Positions 25,441-36,172 of a stretch of 64,000 nt of DNA are shown piece by piece. Position numbers and translations under genes: made by a program. Source of the DNA: Streptacidiphilus jeojiense (GTDB taxonomy: Bacteria; Actinomycetota; Actinomycetes; Streptomycetales; Streptomycetaceae); assembly GCF_000719095.1 (NCBI RefSeq), contig NZ_JOEH01000021.1, positions 1-64,000 of the forward strand, in the 5' to 3' direction. Position 1 is the stretch's first letter. Each line of letters starts with the position of its first letter. Below the pieces are notes generated by a model that was not told the origin of the DNA, searched no databases, and saw nothing but the letters and a program-made list of their open reading frames with translations.

Positions 25441-26496
25441 ATGTCCCGCCCCATGCGCCGTGGTCTCCCGTTCCTCGCGCTGCTCGCCGCGGCGCTGCTG
25501 GTGCCGGCCGGTACCAGCAGCGCCGTCGACACCGGATCCCTCGGCGAGGCGAGTGCCACCACCGTCGGCATCCACAACACCTACGACCCCAGCGCGTTCC
25601 CCTACCTGGCGGACGCGCTGGACACCGGCACCTCGATGATCGAGCTGGACGTCTGGGACGACTTCATCACCAAGGAGTGGAAGGTCAGCCACTCCAACCC
25701 GCTGGGGAACAGCAACAACTGCGTGGACGCCAGCAGCGCCTCCCAGCTCTACAGCGGCGGCGCCAACAAGGACCTGGGCAGCTGCCTGGACGACGTCAGG
25801 GTCTGGCTGGCGGCGCACCCCGGCCACGCCCCGCTGATGATCAAGATCGAGCTGAAGGCGGGCTTCCAGGCCACCTACGGCCTCGGCCCGACCCAGCTGG
25901 ACCAGACCATCGCCGCGCACCTGGGCAGCGACGTCTTCCGCCCCGCCGACCTGCTGGCCAAGCCCGGCGGCGGCCAGTACGCCACGCTGGACGCGGCGGC
26001 CAAGGCCAACAACTGGCCCAGCCGCAGCGCGCTGGCCGGCAAGGTGATCCTGGAGATCATCCCCGGCACGGTGGAGGAGGCCAACCCCACCGACACCCTG
26101 TGGACCGACAAGGAGTACGCCCAGCACCTCAACACCCTGTCGGCCGCAGGCCAGTTGAGCCAGGCCCAGATCTTCCCCGCGGTCCACAACGCCCAGGCCG
26201 GCGACCCGCGCACGCGCTACTCCGACACCACGCTGCGGCCCTGGTTCGTGGTCTTCGACGGTGACGCCTCGACCTACCTCAACGGCAGCATCGACACCTC
26301 CTGGTACGACACCAACCACTACCTGCTGGTGATGACCGACGCCCAGAACGTCCCGCCGGCCATCGACGACACCAACCCGACCGAGGCCCAGGCCGAGGCC
26401 AAGGTGGCCCAGCTGGCGGCCGCGCACGCCAGCGTGGTCTCCAGCGACTGGACCAAGCTCCCCACGGTCCAGTCCGAGGCCCTGCCCCGCGGCTGA
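25441..26496 (+). CDS. Secreted PI-PLC-like phosphodiesterase (PI-PLC-C1 type)
   Basis: A 351-residue exported protein with a Sec signal (MSRPMRRGLPFLALLAAALL, cleavage near 28). The TIM-barrel PI-PLC features are GIHNTYD (His45), MIELDVWDD (Glu68, Asp70) and the second histidine in KVSHSNPLG (His84), matching the Ca2+-dependent PI-PLC-C1 family (Pfam PF16670). It would cleave phosphoinositides or related phosphodiesters outside the cell, possibly from eukaryotic membranes or GPI anchors. AGGAGG stands 6 bases before the ATG. Confidence 0.85.
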   Translation: MSRPMRRGLPFLALLAAALLVPAGTSSAVDTGSLGEASATTVGIHNTYDPSAFPYLADALDTGTSMIELDVWDDFITKEWKVSHSNPLGNSNNCVDASSASQLYSGGANKDLGSCLDDVRVWLAAHPGHAPLMIKIELKAGFQATYGLGPTQLDQTIAAHLGSDVFRPADLLAKPGGGQYATLDAAAKANNWPSRSALAGKVILEIIPGTVEEANPTDTLWTDKEYAQHLNTLSAAGQLSQAQIFPAVHNAQAGDPRTRYSDTTLRPWFVVFDGDASTYLNGSIDTSWYDTNHYLLVMTDAQNVPPAIDDTNPTEAQAEAKVAQLAAAHASVVSSDWTKLPTVQSEALPRG

Positions 26497-26521
26497 CGCC
26501 CGGTCAGAGAGGTTGAGGCGG

Positions 26522-26550
26522 ACCGCCGACGCGGTGACCACGTCGGCGGT
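26522..26550. terminator. Bidirectional hairpin terminator
   Basis: ACCGCCGACG and CGTCGGCGGT form a perfect 10-bp stem with a 9-base loop between the convergent stops of the PI-PLC-like gene (26496) and poxB (26586). Confidence 0.75.
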
Positions 26551-26585
26551 TCGTCCGGCCCGCTCGGAACGGGGTCAGGGCGGAG

Positions 26586-28325
26586 TCAGGGCCGGGGGAT
26601 GTTGCGGAGGTTGGCTCGGGCCAGGGACAGCATGGTGCCCACGCCGCCGTCCAGGACGGTGCGGCCGGCGGAGAGGGCGAAGCCGCGGATCTGGGAGAGC
26701 TCGATGTGGGAGGGGACCGACAGCGAGTTGGGGTCGGTGACCAGCTGGACCAGGGCCGGGCCAGGGGTGTTCAGGGCGTCGGCCAGGGCCGCGTGCACCT
26801 CGGTGGGCTTCTCCACCCGGACGCTGGGGATGCCGATCCCGGCGGCGACGGCGGCGTAGTCGACGGCGGGGTGGTCGGTGCCGAAGGCCGGCAGCCCGTC
26901 CACCATCATCTCCAGCCGGACCATGCCGAGCGAGGAGTTGTCGAACACCACCACCTTGACGTTCAGGTCGTGCTGGCGCACCGTGATCAGCTCGCCGAGC
27001 AGCATGCCCAGGCCGCCGTCGCCGGACATCGAGACGATCTGCCGGTCGCGGTCGGCGAAGGCGGCGCCGATGGCGTGCGGGAGGGCGTTGGCCATCGACC
27101 CGTGGGCGAAGGAGCCGATCACCCGGCGGCGGCCGTTGGGCGTGAGGTAGCGGGCGGCCCAGACGTTGTTCATGCCGGTGTCGACGGTGAACACGGCGTC
27201 GTCGGCGGCCAGCTCGTCCAGGACCGAGGCGGCGTACTCGGGGTGGATCGGGACGTGGTTCTCCACCTTGCGGGTGTAGGCGCTGACGGCTCCGCTCAGC
27301 GCCCGCTCGTGCTTGCGCAGCATCTCGTCCAGGAACCGCCGCGACCCCTTCACCTCCAGCAGCGGCAGCACCGCGCGCAGGGTCGCCCCGACGTCGCCGT
27401 GCACGGCCAGCTCCAGCGGGGTGCGGCGGCCCAGCCGGCGGGCGTCCCGGTCCACCTGGACGGTGTGGGCCTGCGGCAGGAAGGCGTCGTAGGGGAAGTC
27501 GGCGCCCAGCATCAGCATCAGGTCGGCCTCGTGCAGCGCGTCGTAGCAGGCCCCGTAGCCGAGCAGGCCGACCATCCCCACGTCGTAGGGGTTGTCGAAC
27601 TGGATCCACTCCTTGCCGCGCAGGGTGTGGCCGACCGGGGCCTTCACGGTCTCGGCCAGCCGCATCACCTCGGCGTGGGCGTCGCGGGTGCCGGCGCCGC
27701 AGAACAGGGTGACCCGCTCGGCGGCGTTGATCCGGTCCGCCAGCGCCCGCACCGTCGCCGGCTCCGGCACCACCGGCGCCAGCACCGCGGCGGGGGCGGA
27801 GCTGCCGGCCGGGTGGGCGGCCGGCTCGTCGGCGATGTCGCCGGGCAGCACCAGCACCGAGACGCCGGGGGTGGCCACCGCGTGCTGCACCGCGATCCTG
27901 GCGATCCGCGGCATCTGGGCCGGCTGGGAGACCAGCTCGCAGTAGTCGGCGGCCTCGGCGAAGAGCTGCTCCGGATGGGTCTCCTGGAAGTAGCCGGTGC
28001 CGATCTGGGTGGAGGGGATGTGCGAGGCGATGGCCAGCACCGGGGCGCTGCTGCGCCGGGCGTCGTAGAGGCCCTGGACCAGATGGGTGTTGCCGGGGCC
28101 GCAGGAGCCCGCGCAGACCGCCAGCCTGCCGGTGACCTGCGCCTCCGCGGCGGCGGCGAAGGCGGCGGCCTCCTCGTTGCGGACGTGCACCCACTCGATC
28201 CCGTCGGTCCGTCGGATGGCGTCGACCAGCGGGTTGAGGCTGTCGCCGACGACGCCGTAGATGCGCTCGACGCCGGACTGGAGCAGGACCTGGACGAACT
28301 GGTCGGCGACCTTGGAACGGGCCAT
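26586..28325 (-). CDS. poxB: Pyruvate dehydrogenase (quinone) / pyruvate oxidase-type ThDP enzyme
   Basis: A 579-residue ThDP enzyme of the pyruvate oxidase family, which oxidatively decarboxylates pyruvate to acetate and CO2 and feeds electrons to quinone at the membrane. The N-terminal domain has GVVGDSLNPLVDAIRR and VRNEEAAAFAAAAEA (ThDP-activating Glu); the C-terminal domain has SGDGGLGMLLGELITV then DNSSLGMV, the GDG...N Mg-ThDP motif. The final 30 residues could be the membrane-binding tail. ATG 28325 is preceded by GAGGAAG; the frame stays open upstream but without coding character. Confidence 0.92.
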   Translation of the reverse strand: MARSKVADQFVQVLLQSGVERIYGVVGDSLNPLVDAIRRTDGIEWVHVRNEEAAAFAAAAEAQVTGRLAVCAGSCGPGNTHLVQGLYDARRSSAPVLAIASHIPSTQIGTGYFQETHPEQLFAEAADYCELVSQPAQMPRIARIAVQHAVATPGVSVLVLPGDIADEPAAHPAGSSAPAAVLAPVVPEPATVRALADRINAAERVTLFCGAGTRDAHAEVMRLAETVKAPVGHTLRGKEWIQFDNPYDVGMVGLLGYGACYDALHEADLMLMLGADFPYDAFLPQAHTVQVDRDARRLGRRTPLELAVHGDVGATLRAVLPLLEVKGSRRFLDEMLRKHERALSGAVSAYTRKVENHVPIHPEYAASVLDELAADDAVFTVDTGMNNVWAARYLTPNGRRRVIGSFAHGSMANALPHAIGAAFADRDRQIVSMSGDGGLGMLLGELITVRQHDLNVKVVVFDNSSLGMVRLEMMVDGLPAFGTDHPAVDYAAVAAGIGIPSVRVEKPTEVHAALADALNTPGPALVQLVTDPNSLSVPSHIELSQIRGFALSAGRTVLDGGVGTMLSLARANLRNIPRP

Positions 28326-28482
28326 GGGACTTCCTCGGGGTCGGTGCGGCCGCGGGTGCGGGGGAACGCGTGCACGACGCCTGATACCCCGAATCGCCGG
28401 GAGATCACCTGTGTCCCGCGACACACGCCCGACCGGCCCACCCGGGGTGCCCCGAGCGCCGCGACGGGGGCAGTCTGGGGGT

Positions 28483-28713
28483 ATGAGCGACGACACCGCA
28501 CCCCTTCCGTCACCGTCGGAGCACCATCTGATCGAGGTGGCCGGCTACCACGCCGACACCCGTTTCCGGCTCGTCAGGTTCAAGGGCATCGGCTGGGAGC
28601 CGCTGGCGGAGGACGAGTTCGAGCTGAGGGTACGGCAGGTCTTCCCCGACATCGACCTCGACGATCCGGAGCAGGTGTTCTGGAGCGACCGCCCCCGCGA
28701 GTGGCCCAGGTAG
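28483..28713 (+). CDS. Small conserved hypothetical protein
   Basis: A 76-residue acidic protein (RFKGIGWEPLAEDEFELRV, VFPDIDLDDPEQVFW). No membrane segment, signal or known motif is visible. ATG 28483 follows a G-rich stretch that could act as a weak ribosome-binding site. I do not recognise the family. Confidence 0.65.
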   Translation: MSDDTAPLPSPSEHHLIEVAGYHADTRFRLVRFKGIGWEPLAEDEFELRVRQVFPDIDLDDPEQVFWSDRPREWPR

Positions 28714-28835
28714 CGGGCACGGTGGCACACCCCTCGGCAGACCGCTCGGCACTCCCGGATGGCACTCCGCGGCGCCAGGAGTGCAAGAGGTCAAGGTCAC
28801 AGTTGGCTGACCTGCAATCAGCAGTTAACCGCCTC

Positions 28836-28841
28836 TAACCT
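28836..28841 (+). promoter_or_regulatory. Probable -10 element for mutA
   Basis: TAACCT ends 6 bases before the mutA ATG, and there is no Shine-Dalgarno sequence between them, which suggests a leaderless transcript. The -35 region is not clear. Confidence 0.45.
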
Positions 28842-28847
28842 ACGAGC

Positions 28848-30692
28848 ATGACGGTCTCGCCCCAAGGGCTCTCCCTGGCCGCCGAGTTCCCGGAAGCGAG
28901 TCGGGAGCAGTGGCAGCGCCTCGTCGAAGGTGTCCTCCGCAAGTCGGGTGCGGAGGATGTCTCGGGCGTGCAGGCCGAGAGCAGGCTCAGCACCCGGCTC
29001 CAGGACGGCATCACGGTCCGGCCGCTCTACACCTCCGCCGACGCCCCGGCCGTGACCAGCGGCTATCCCGGCTTCGCCCCGTTCGTGCGCGGCAGCCGGG
29101 CGCAGGGGGCGGTGCCCGGGGGGTGGGAGGTGCGGCAGCAGCACGCGCACCCGGATCCGCGCCGGGCCAACGAGGCGGTCCTCGCCGACCTGGAGAACGG
29201 CGTGGGCTCGCTCTGGCTCACCGTCGGCGCGGCCGGACTGCCGGTGGCCGGGCTGCCGACCGCCCTGGAAGGGGTCTACCTCGACCTCGCGGGCGTGGTC
29301 CTGGACGCCGGCAGCGAGACCACCGCCGCCGCCGAGCAACTCTTTCGGGTGTACCAGGAGCGCGGCATTCCCGCGGACGCCCCCTGGGGCAGCCTGGGCG
29401 CCGACCCGCTGGGGCTGACCGCCCGTACCGGCGACCAGCGGTTCGCCGCGACCGACGAGGCGACCGCGCTGGCGGTGCGCTGCGTCCGGGACCACCCCGG
29501 GCTGCGCGCGCTGACCGTGGACGCCCTCGCCTACCACGACGCCGGCGCCTCGACCGCCGAGGAGCTGGGCTGCTCGCTGGCGACCGGCGTCGCCTATCTG
29601 CGCGCGCTGACGGCGGCCGGGCTGACCGTCGATCAGGCGGCGGCGCAGCTGGAGTTCCGCTACGCCGCCACCGCCGACCAGTTCAGCACCATCGCCAAGC
29701 TCAGGGCCGCCCGCCGGCTCTGGGCCCGGGTCGCCGAGGTCAGCGGGGTCGCCGGGCCGGGGGCCGCGCAGCGCCAGCACGCGGTCACCTCCTCGGTGAT
29801 GGCCACCGAGCGCGACCCCTGGGTGAACATGCTCCGCGGCACCGTCGCCTGCCTGGCCGCCGGGGTCGGCGGTGCGGACGCGGTGACCGTGCAGCCCTTC
29901 GACAGCGCGCTGGGACTGCCGGACGCCTTCGCCCGCCGGATCGCCCGCAACACCCAGGCGATCCTGGTGGAGGAGTCGCACCTGGCCCGGGTGATCGACC
30001 CGGCCGGCGGCTCCTGGTACGTGGAGAGCCTCACCGATGAGCTGGCCCGGGCCGCCTGGGCGTGGTTCCAGGAGATCGAACGGGCCGGCGGCCAGGCAGC
30101 GGCGCTGTCGTCCGGGCTGGTGGGGGAGCGGATCGCGGGGACCTGGGCGGCCCGCAGCGAGGACCTGGCGCACCGGCGCGAGCCGGTGACCGGGGTCAGC
30201 GAGTTCCCCAACCTGGCCGAACCCCCGGTGCGGCGCGAGCCCGCGCCGGAGCCGCCGGGCGGTGGCCTGCCCAGGGTGCGCAGCGCGCAGGCCTTCGAGG
30301 CGCTGCGGACGCGCTCGGACCGGCAGCTGGCCGCGACCGGGGCCCGTCCCCGGGTGTTCCTGGTGACGCTGGGCCCGGCGGCCGTGCACACCGGTCGGTC
30401 CTCCTTCGCCGCCAACCTGTTCCAGGCCGGCGGCATCGAGACGGTGACCGGCGAAGGCGCCGAGGCGTTCCGGGCCGGCGGCGCGACGGTGGCGGTGCTG
30501 TGCTCCAGCGACCGGCTCTACGCCGAGCAGGGCGAGCAGGCGGTGGCGCAGCTGCGGGAGGCCGGCGCCGAGCGGGTACTGCTGGCGGGCAAACCGGGGA
30601 CTGTCAGTGGCGTGGACGACCATGTGTTCACCGGCTGCGACGCCGTTGCCGTCCTCACTTCCACCCTGGACCTGATCGGAGCGGTGCGATGA
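28848..30692 (+). CDS. mutA: Methylmalonyl-CoA mutase small (beta) subunit
   Basis: The 614-residue small subunit of methylmalonyl-CoA mutase, which pairs with MutB but lacks catalysis. It shares the TIM-barrel part ([45 protein letters not shown]) and a degenerate C-terminal cobalamin-domain fold in which the DxHxxG cobalt-ligand motif is not present, as expected of MutA. Overlaps mutB by 4 bases (ATGA). Confidence 0.95.
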   Translation: MTVSPQGLSLAAEFPEASREQWQRLVEGVLRKSGAEDVSGVQAESRLSTRLQDGITVRPLYTSADAPAVTSGYPGFAPFVRGSRAQGAVPGGWEVRQQHAHPDPRRANEAVLADLENGVGSLWLTVGAAGLPVAGLPTALEGVYLDLAGVVLDAGSETTAAAEQLFRVYQERGIPADAPWGSLGADPLGLTARTGDQRFAATDEATALAVRCVRDHPGLRALTVDALAYHDAGASTAEELGCSLATGVAYLRALTAAGLTVDQAAAQLEFRYAATADQFSTIAKLRAARRLWARVAEVSGVAGPGAAQRQHAVTSSVMATERDPWVNMLRGTVACLAAGVGGADAVTVQPFDSALGLPDAFARRIARNTQAILVEESHLARVIDPAGGSWYVESLTDELARAAWAWFQEIERAGGQAAALSSGLVGERIAGTWAARSEDLAHRREPVTGVSEFPNLAEPPVRREPAPEPPGGGLPRVRSAQAFEALRTRSDRQLAATGARPRVFLVTLGPAAVHTGRSSFAANLFQAGGIETVTGEGAEAFRAGGATVAVLCSSDRLYAEQGEQAVAQLREAGAERVLLAGKPGTVSGVDDHVFTGCDAVAVLTSTLDLIGAVR

Positions 30693-32914
30693 TCCCCGAT
30701 TTCACCGAGGTACCGCTCGACGGCGAGCAGCCGGGCCCGGCCGCCACCGACGAGGACTGGCGCGCGGCCTGGGAGCAGGCGGCAGGAAAAGCCGCCGGCG
30801 ACGGCGATTCCGCGGAGCTGGTCTGGGACACCCCGGAGGGCATCGCCGTCAAACCGCTCTACACCGGCGACGACCTGGCCGGGGTGGACTTCCTGTCCAC
30901 CTACCCGGGCATCGCCCCGTTCCTGCGCGGCCCGTACCCCACCATGTACGTCAACCAGCCGTGGACGATCCGTCAGTACGCCGGGTTCTCCACCGCCGAG
31001 GAGTCCAACGCCTTCTACCGGCGCAATCTGGCGGCCGGTCAGAAGGGGCTCTCGGTCGCTTTCGACCTGCCCACCCACCGCGGCTACGACAGCGACCACC
31101 CCCGGGTGACCGGTGACGTCGGCATGGCCGGGGTGGCCATCGACTCCATCTACGACATGCGCCAGCTGTTCGACGGCATCCCGCTGGACCGGATGTCCGT
31201 TTCGATGACCATGAACGGCGCGGTGCTGCCGGTGCTGGCGCTCTACATCGTCGCGGCCGAGGAGCAGGGGGTGCCGCCCGAGAAGCTGGCCGGGACCATC
31301 CAGAACGACATCCTCAAGGAGTTCATGGTCCGCAACACCTACATCTACCCGCCGCAGCCCTCGATGCGGATCATCTCCGACATCTTCGCCTACACCTCGC
31401 AGCGGATGCCGCGCTACAACTCCATCTCCATCTCCGGCTACCACATCCAGGAGGCCGGGGCCACGGCCGACCTGGAGCTGGCCTACACCCTGGCCGACGG
31501 GGTGGAGTACCTGCGCGCCGGGCTGGCGGCCGGCATGGACGTGGACTCCTTCGCGCCGCGGCTGTCGTTCTTCTGGGCCATCGGCATGAACTTCTTCATG
31601 GAGATCGCCAAGCTGCGGGCGGCCCGGCTGCTGTGGGCGAAGCTGGTCCGGCAGTTCGACCCGCAGAACCCCAAGTCCCTCTCGCTGCGCACCCATTCGC
31701 AGACCTCGGGCTGGTCGCTGACCGCGCAGGACGTCTTCAACAACGTCACCAGGACCTGTGTGGAGGCGATGGCGGCCACCCAGGGCCACACCCAGTCGCT
31801 GCACACCAACGCCCTGGACGAGGCGCTGGCGCTGCCCACCGACTTCTCCGCGCGGATCGCCCGCAACACCCAGCTGATGCTCCAACAGGAGTCCGGCACC
31901 TGCCGGGTGATCGACCCCTGGGGCGGCAGCGCCTACGTCGAGAAGCTGACCCAGGACCTGGCCGAGCGGGCCTGGCAGCACATCCAGGAGGTGGAGGCGG
32001 CCGGCGGGATGGCCAAGGCCATCGACGCGGGCATCCCCAAGCTGCGCATCGAGGAGGCCGCGGCCAGGACCCAGGCCCGGATCGACTCCGGGCGGCAGCC
32101 GGTGATCGGGGTCAACAAGTACCGGGTCGCCACCGACGAGAAGATCGACGTGCTCAAGGTCGACAACTCCTCGGTCCGCGCCCAGCAGGTCGAGAAGCTG
32201 CGCCGGCTGCGCGCCGAACGCGACGAGCAGGCCTGTCAGGCGGCGCTGCGGGCGCTGACCGAGTCGGCCCGGGCCGGTGCCCGCAACGACGGCACCCTGG
32301 ACGGCAACCTGCTGGCGCTGGCGGTGGACGCGGCCCGGGCGATGGCCACGGTCGGAGAGATCTCCGACGCGCTGGAGGCGGTGTACGGGCGGCACGCGGG
32401 ACAGATCCGTACCATCACCGGTGTGTACCGCGAGGAGGCAGGAGCGACCGGGGCCGTGGAGCAGAGCCGTGCGCTGGTGCGGGCGTTCCAGGAGGCGGAG
32501 GGCCGGCGGCCGCGCATCCTGGTGGCCAAGATGGGCCAGGACGGCCACGACCGCGGCCAGAAGGTGATCGCCACCGCCTTCGCCGACCTGGGCTTCGACG
32601 TGGACGTCGGCGCGCTGTTCCAGACGCCGGAGGAGGTGGCCCGGCAGGCGGTGGAGGCCGATGTGCACGTGGTCGGCGTCTCCTCGCTGGCGGCGGGGCA
32701 CCTCACCCTGGTGCCGGCGCTGCGCGCGGCGTTGGCCGAGGCCGGGCGCGAGGACATCACCATCGTGGTCGGCGGGGTGATCCCGCCGCAGGACTTCGAC
32801 GCGCTCTACGCGGCGGGCGCCGCGGCGGTCTTCCCGCCCGGCACGGTGATCCCGGAGGCGGCCATCGACCTGCTGCGGACCCTGGCCGAATCGCTCGGCC
32901 ACGAGCTGACGTGA
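30689..32914 (+). CDS. mutB: Methylmalonyl-CoA mutase large (alpha) subunit
   Basis: Interconverts succinyl-CoA and (R)-methylmalonyl-CoA with adenosylcobalamin, linking the TCA cycle to propionate use and polyketide extender supply. The 741-residue protein has the substrate barrel ([20 protein letters not shown] is close to the family block; [19 protein letters not shown] follows) and a C-terminal B12 domain: [10 protein letters not shown], with the cobalt-ligating His at about 620, then [12 protein letters not shown] and GGVIPPQDF. The start at 30689 is coupled to mutA. Confidence 0.97.
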   Translation: MIPDFTEVPLDGEQPGPAATDEDWRAAWEQAAGKAAGDGDSAELVWDTPEGIAVKPLYTGDDLAGVDFLSTYPGIAPFLRGPYPTMYVNQPWTIRQYAGFSTAEESNAFYRRNLAAGQKGLSVAFDLPTHRGYDSDHPRVTGDVGMAGVAIDSIYDMRQLFDGIPLDRMSVSMTMNGAVLPVLALYIVAAEEQGVPPEKLAGTIQNDILKEFMVRNTYIYPPQPSMRIISDIFAYTSQRMPRYNSISISGYHIQEAGATADLELAYTLADGVEYLRAGLAAGMDVDSFAPRLSFFWAIGMNFFMEIAKLRAARLLWAKLVRQFDPQNPKSLSLRTHSQTSGWSLTAQDVFNNVTRTCVEAMAATQGHTQSLHTNALDEALALPTDFSARIARNTQLMLQQESGTCRVIDPWGGSAYVEKLTQDLAERAWQHIQEVEAAGGMAKAIDAGIPKLRIEEAAARTQARIDSGRQPVIGVNKYRVATDEKIDVLKVDNSSVRAQQVEKLRRLRAERDEQACQAALRALTESARAGARNDGTLDGNLLALAVDAARAMATVGEISDALEAVYGRHAGQIRTITGVYREEAGATGAVEQSRALVRAFQEAEGRRPRILVAKMGQDGHDRGQKVIATAFADLGFDVDVGALFQTPEEVARQAVEADVHVVGVSSLAAGHLTLVPALRAALAEAGREDITIVVGGVIPPQDFDALYAAGAAAVFPPGTVIPEAAIDLLRTLAESLGHELT

Positions 32915-33936
32915 CGGCTCGGCAGAACCCGGGGCGGCCCCGGCCGGTGGACGTCGAGGCCTATGCGGCCGGGGTGCTGGCCGGTTCGCGGGCCTGGATC
33001 GCCCGGGCGGTCACCCTGGTCGAGTCCACCCGCGCGGACCACCGGGAGGCGGCGCAGCGGCTGCTGGTGGAGCTGCTGCCGCACTCCGGCCAGGCGGTCC
33101 GGGTGGGCATCACCGGGGTCCCCGGTGTCGGCAAGTCGACCTTCATCGACGCGCTGGGCACCCTGCTCACCGGCCGCGGCCACCGGGTGGCGGTGCTCGC
33201 CGTCGACCCGTCCTCGACCCGGACCGGCGGCTCCATCCTCGGCGACAAGACCCGGATGGAGCGGCTGGCCGTCGATCCGAACGCCTTCGTGCGCCCCTCG
33301 CCGACCTCGGGCACCCTCGGCGGGGTGGCCAGGGCGACCCGGGAGAGCATGGTGGTGATGGAGGCGGCCGGCTACGACGTGGTGCTGGTGGAGACCGTCG
33401 GGGTGGGGCAGTCGGAGACCACCGTCGCCAACATGGTGGACACCTTCGTGCTGCTCACCCTGGCCAGGACCGGCGACCAGCTGCAGGGCATCAAGAAGGG
33501 CGTGCTGGAGCTGGCGGACCTGGTCGCGGTCAACAAGGCCGACGGCGAGCACCTGGTCGCCGCCCGCTCGGCCGCCCGCGAACTGGCCGGCGCGCTGCGG
33601 CTGATGCGCTCCCCGGACGCGGCCTGGAACACGCCGGTGCTGACCTGCAGCGGCCGTGAGGGGCTGGAGCTGGAGGAGCTCTGGGAGACGGTCGAGCAGC
33701 ACCGCCGGATCCTGGACGGCACCGGGTCGCTGGCCGCACGGCGCAGTGAGCAGCAGGTGCAGTGGGTCTGGGCGATGGTCCGCGACCAGCTGCTGACCCG
33801 GCTGCACGAGGACGCCGCAGTGCGGGAGTTGACGCCGGATCTGGAACAGCGGGTCAGGGACGGCAAGCTGACGGCGACGCTGGCGGCGGAGCAGATCCTG
33901 GCGGCCTTCGGCGGCGGAGAGCCCACTACCGGGTAG
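32911..33936 (+). CDS. meaB: Methylmalonyl-CoA mutase-associated GTPase MeaB
   Basis: A G3E-family P-loop GTPase that guards cofactor loading and reactivation of methylmalonyl-CoA mutase. In 341 residues: Walker A GVPGVGKS at 69-76, the Mg2+/switch segment [29 protein letters not shown] (G3 region) and the base-specificity motif VNKAD. GTG 32911 overlaps the mutB stop in GTGA, so mutA-mutB-meaB is one translationally coupled operon. Confidence 0.95.
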   Translation: MTARQNPGRPRPVDVEAYAAGVLAGSRAWIARAVTLVESTRADHREAAQRLLVELLPHSGQAVRVGITGVPGVGKSTFIDALGTLLTGRGHRVAVLAVDPSSTRTGGSILGDKTRMERLAVDPNAFVRPSPTSGTLGGVARATRESMVVMEAAGYDVVLVETVGVGQSETTVANMVDTFVLLTLARTGDQLQGIKKGVLELADLVAVNKADGEHLVAARSAARELAGALRLMRSPDAAWNTPVLTCSGREGLELEELWETVEQHRRILDGTGSLAARRSEQQVQWVWAMVRDQLLTRLHEDAAVRELTPDLEQRVRDGKLTATLAAEQILAAFGGGEPTTG

Positions 33937-33965
33937 GCCGGGCCGGCGAAGTCGGTGCGGCGGGT

Positions 33966-34592
33966 TCAGGCGCCGCGCGGGGCCCCGCTGATCCGGGCCA
34001 GGTCGGCCCGGCTGACGGGGGGCCGGGTGCTGGGCGGCTCGGGGGCGCGCAGTCCGGCGAGGTGGATGTCGAGGTGCCGCTCCCAGGCGTCCGGGGCGAC
34101 CGCTCCGGCGGACTCCACCACGCCGCGCACCCCCCAGATGGTGGCCTGGACGTCGCCGAGGGTGATCTCCGGACGGATCCGGCCGTGCCGCTGTGCCTGC
34201 GCCAGCAACTGGTCGATCAGGTCCCGCAGATGTTCGGCGCACTCCTGCCGGGTGTGGCTGACCAGTTTGTCGATGTAGCCGCGGTGCCTGCTGAAGTGGT
34301 TGCCCAGAATCCGGAGGAAGTTCTCCAGCCCGGAGGCCTCGTCCCGGGCCAGCTCCTGGTCGGCGGCATTGATCAGCTGTTCCAGCAGGGTCACCACCAG
34401 GGCGTCGATCAGCGCCTCCTTGTTGGGGAAGCGGCGGTAGACCGTGCCCACGCCGACCCCCGCGCGGGAGGCGATCAGCTCCATGCTGGCGTCGGTGCCG
34501 TGCTCGGAGATGACGTCGAGGGCGGCGTCCAGGACCAGCCGGTGGTTGCGGGCGGCGTCGCGTCGCATGGGGCGCCCTTCCGGCTGGTCCAT
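33966..34592 (-). CDS. TetR-family repressor (downstream of MFS transporter)
   Basis: A 208-residue repressor. The N-terminal HTH is MELIASRAGVGVGTVYRRF with the following PNKEALIDAL block; the C-terminal half is a helical ligand-binding domain. ATG 34592 has AGGAGG 9 bases upstream; ATG 34568 with GGAAGG is an alternative. It follows the MFS gene after 74 bases on the same strand and likely controls it through the dyads at 36173-36226. Confidence 0.88.
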   Translation of the reverse strand: MDQPEGRPMRRDAARNHRLVLDAALDVISEHGTDASMELIASRAGVGVGTVYRRFPNKEALIDALVVTLLEQLINAADQELARDEASGLENFLRILGNHFSRHRGYIDKLVSHTRQECAEHLRDLIDQLLAQAQRHGRIRPEITLGDVQATIWGVRGVVESAGAVAPDAWERHLDIHLAGLRAPEPPSTRPPVSRADLARISGAPRGA

Positions 34593-34666
34593 CGGATCCG
34601 TCCTCCTGGTCGTGGAGTGCTGCTGGCGTCCTGAGCTGCTGAGTCGCAGTTTAGGGGCCGCGGCCG

Positions 34667-36145
34667 CTACTCCGGCTTGTCCCCGATCAGCGTGCCCCCC
34701 GCGACCACACCGAGCTCCGGGTGGGCCGGCTCGTCCGCGGGCAGCGCGGAGGCGACCTTGCGTCCGGCCCGGGAGGCCGGGATCACCACGGCGGCCAGTG
34801 CGGCGATGACCATGGCGCCGGCCAGCATGGCGAAGCCGTGGGTGTAGCCGGCCTCCCGCGGCAGCCCGCTGGGCTGGGCGTTGGCGGTGACGATGCTGGC
34901 CATCAGCGCGGCCCCGATCGATCCGCCGATGGTGCGGATGTTGGCGTTCATCCCGCTGGCCACGCCGGTCTGCTCCGGCGGGACGGCGGCGACGATCAGA
35001 CCGGACATGGCCGCGAAGGCGAGGCCGAAGCCGATGCCCATGATCCCGGTGGCCAGGTAGAGCTCCCAGGTGTGGCTGTGCGCGAAGGCCAGCAGCAGCA
35101 TCGGCACGACGCTGACCAGGCAGCCGAGCAGCACCACGGCCTTGGCGCCGATCCGGCGGGAGAGGCCGCCGGCCGCCATGCCGATCGCGAACATGGTGAC
35201 CGTGGAGGGCAGCAGGATCAGCCCGGACTGGGTGATGCTGGCGCCGAAGCCGTACCCGGCGGCCTTGGGGGTCTGCACGAACTCGGGCAGGAACGCGAAC
35301 ACCGCGTACATGCCGACGCCGATCAGCAGCGCGACCAGGTTGTTGGTCCACACGGCCTTGCGGCGCATCATGGTCATGTCGATCAGCGGGGTGGCCGCGC
35401 GCAGCTCGACCAGGACCCAGCCGGCGGCCAGCACCACGGCGGCGACCAGCAGGCCGATCACCTTGCCGGAGCCCCAGCCCCAGGTGGGCGCCTCGCTGAG
35501 GGCCACCAGCAGGGCGACCAGCCAGGCGGACAGCAGCAGTGCCGGGGCCCAGCTGATCCGGCCCGGGGTGCGCACCGGGGACTCGGGGACCAGGAAGTGG
35601 GCGGCCACGGCGGCGGCGATGGTCAGGATCATCGGCAGCCAGAACAGCCAGTGGTAGTCCAGCGCGTCCACGATCGGTCCGGCCAGCACGATGCCCAGGC
35701 CCGCGCCGACGGCGCTCAGCGAGGCGATCGCGCCGATGGCGCCGTTGAGCTTCTCGCGCGGGAACTCGTCCCTGATGATGCCGAAGGCCAGCGGCAGCAC
35801 GCCGCCGCCGACGCCCTGGATCACCCGGGCCACGATCATCACGGTGACGCTGCCGGCCAGCGCGGCCAGCAGCGAGCCGGCGGCCAGGGCTATCAGCGTC
35901 GCCACGAAGACGCGCTCCTTGCCGATCATGTCGCCGATCCGGCCCATGATCGGGGTGAAGATCGAGGCGGAGAGCAGATAGGCCGTCAGGACCCAGGTGA
36001 CGGTCGACTGGGTGGTGTGCAGATTGGCCTGGATCGTCGGCAGGACGGGTGTGACCAGCGACTGCAGCAGGGCATAGGCGGCGACGCCCGCCGCGAGGAC
36101 CGCGAAGGTCACCTGGTGGTGCGTGCGCCGGGACTCGGACGCCAT
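34667..36145 (-). CDS. MFS drug-efflux-type transporter (DHA2-like)
   Basis: A 492-residue major facilitator with about 14 membrane helices. It has the motif-A-like GRIGDMIGKERVF after helix 2, RVIQGVGGGVLPLAFGIIRD (helix 4, typical motif B region) and GLGIVLAGPIVDALDYHWLFW (motif C with G-x-x-x-G-P). These features fit proton-driven efflux of hydrophobic compounds. GAGGAG stands 5 bases ahead of ATG 36145. Co-directional with a TetR gene. Confidence 0.88.
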   Translation of the reverse strand: MASESRRTHHQVTFAVLAAGVAAYALLQSLVTPVLPTIQANLHTTQSTVTWVLTAYLLSASIFTPIMGRIGDMIGKERVFVATLIALAAGSLLAALAGSVTVMIVARVIQGVGGGVLPLAFGIIRDEFPREKLNGAIGAIASLSAVGAGLGIVLAGPIVDALDYHWLFWLPMILTIAAAVAAHFLVPESPVRTPGRISWAPALLLSAWLVALLVALSEAPTWGWGSGKVIGLLVAAVVLAAGWVLVELRAATPLIDMTMMRRKAVWTNNLVALLIGVGMYAVFAFLPEFVQTPKAAGYGFGASITQSGLILLPSTVTMFAIGMAAGGLSRRIGAKAVVLLGCLVSVVPMLLLAFAHSHTWELYLATGIMGIGFGLAFAAMSGLIVAAVPPEQTGVASGMNANIRTIGGSIGAALMASIVTANAQPSGLPREAGYTHGFAMLAGAMVIAALAAVVIPASRAGRKVASALPADEPAHPELGVVAGGTLIGDKPE

Positions 36146-36172
36146 GGAACTCCTCATTCACCGCAAACAGAA

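Noticed and set aside
28714..28847. Cobalamin riboswitch before mutA
   Set aside because: The 134-base gap is too short, has no B12-box-like sequence, and the start looks leaderless.
30518..32902. A 794-residue minus-strand frame opposite mutB
   Set aside because: It is the shadow of a well-supported mutB coding frame with no domain of its own.
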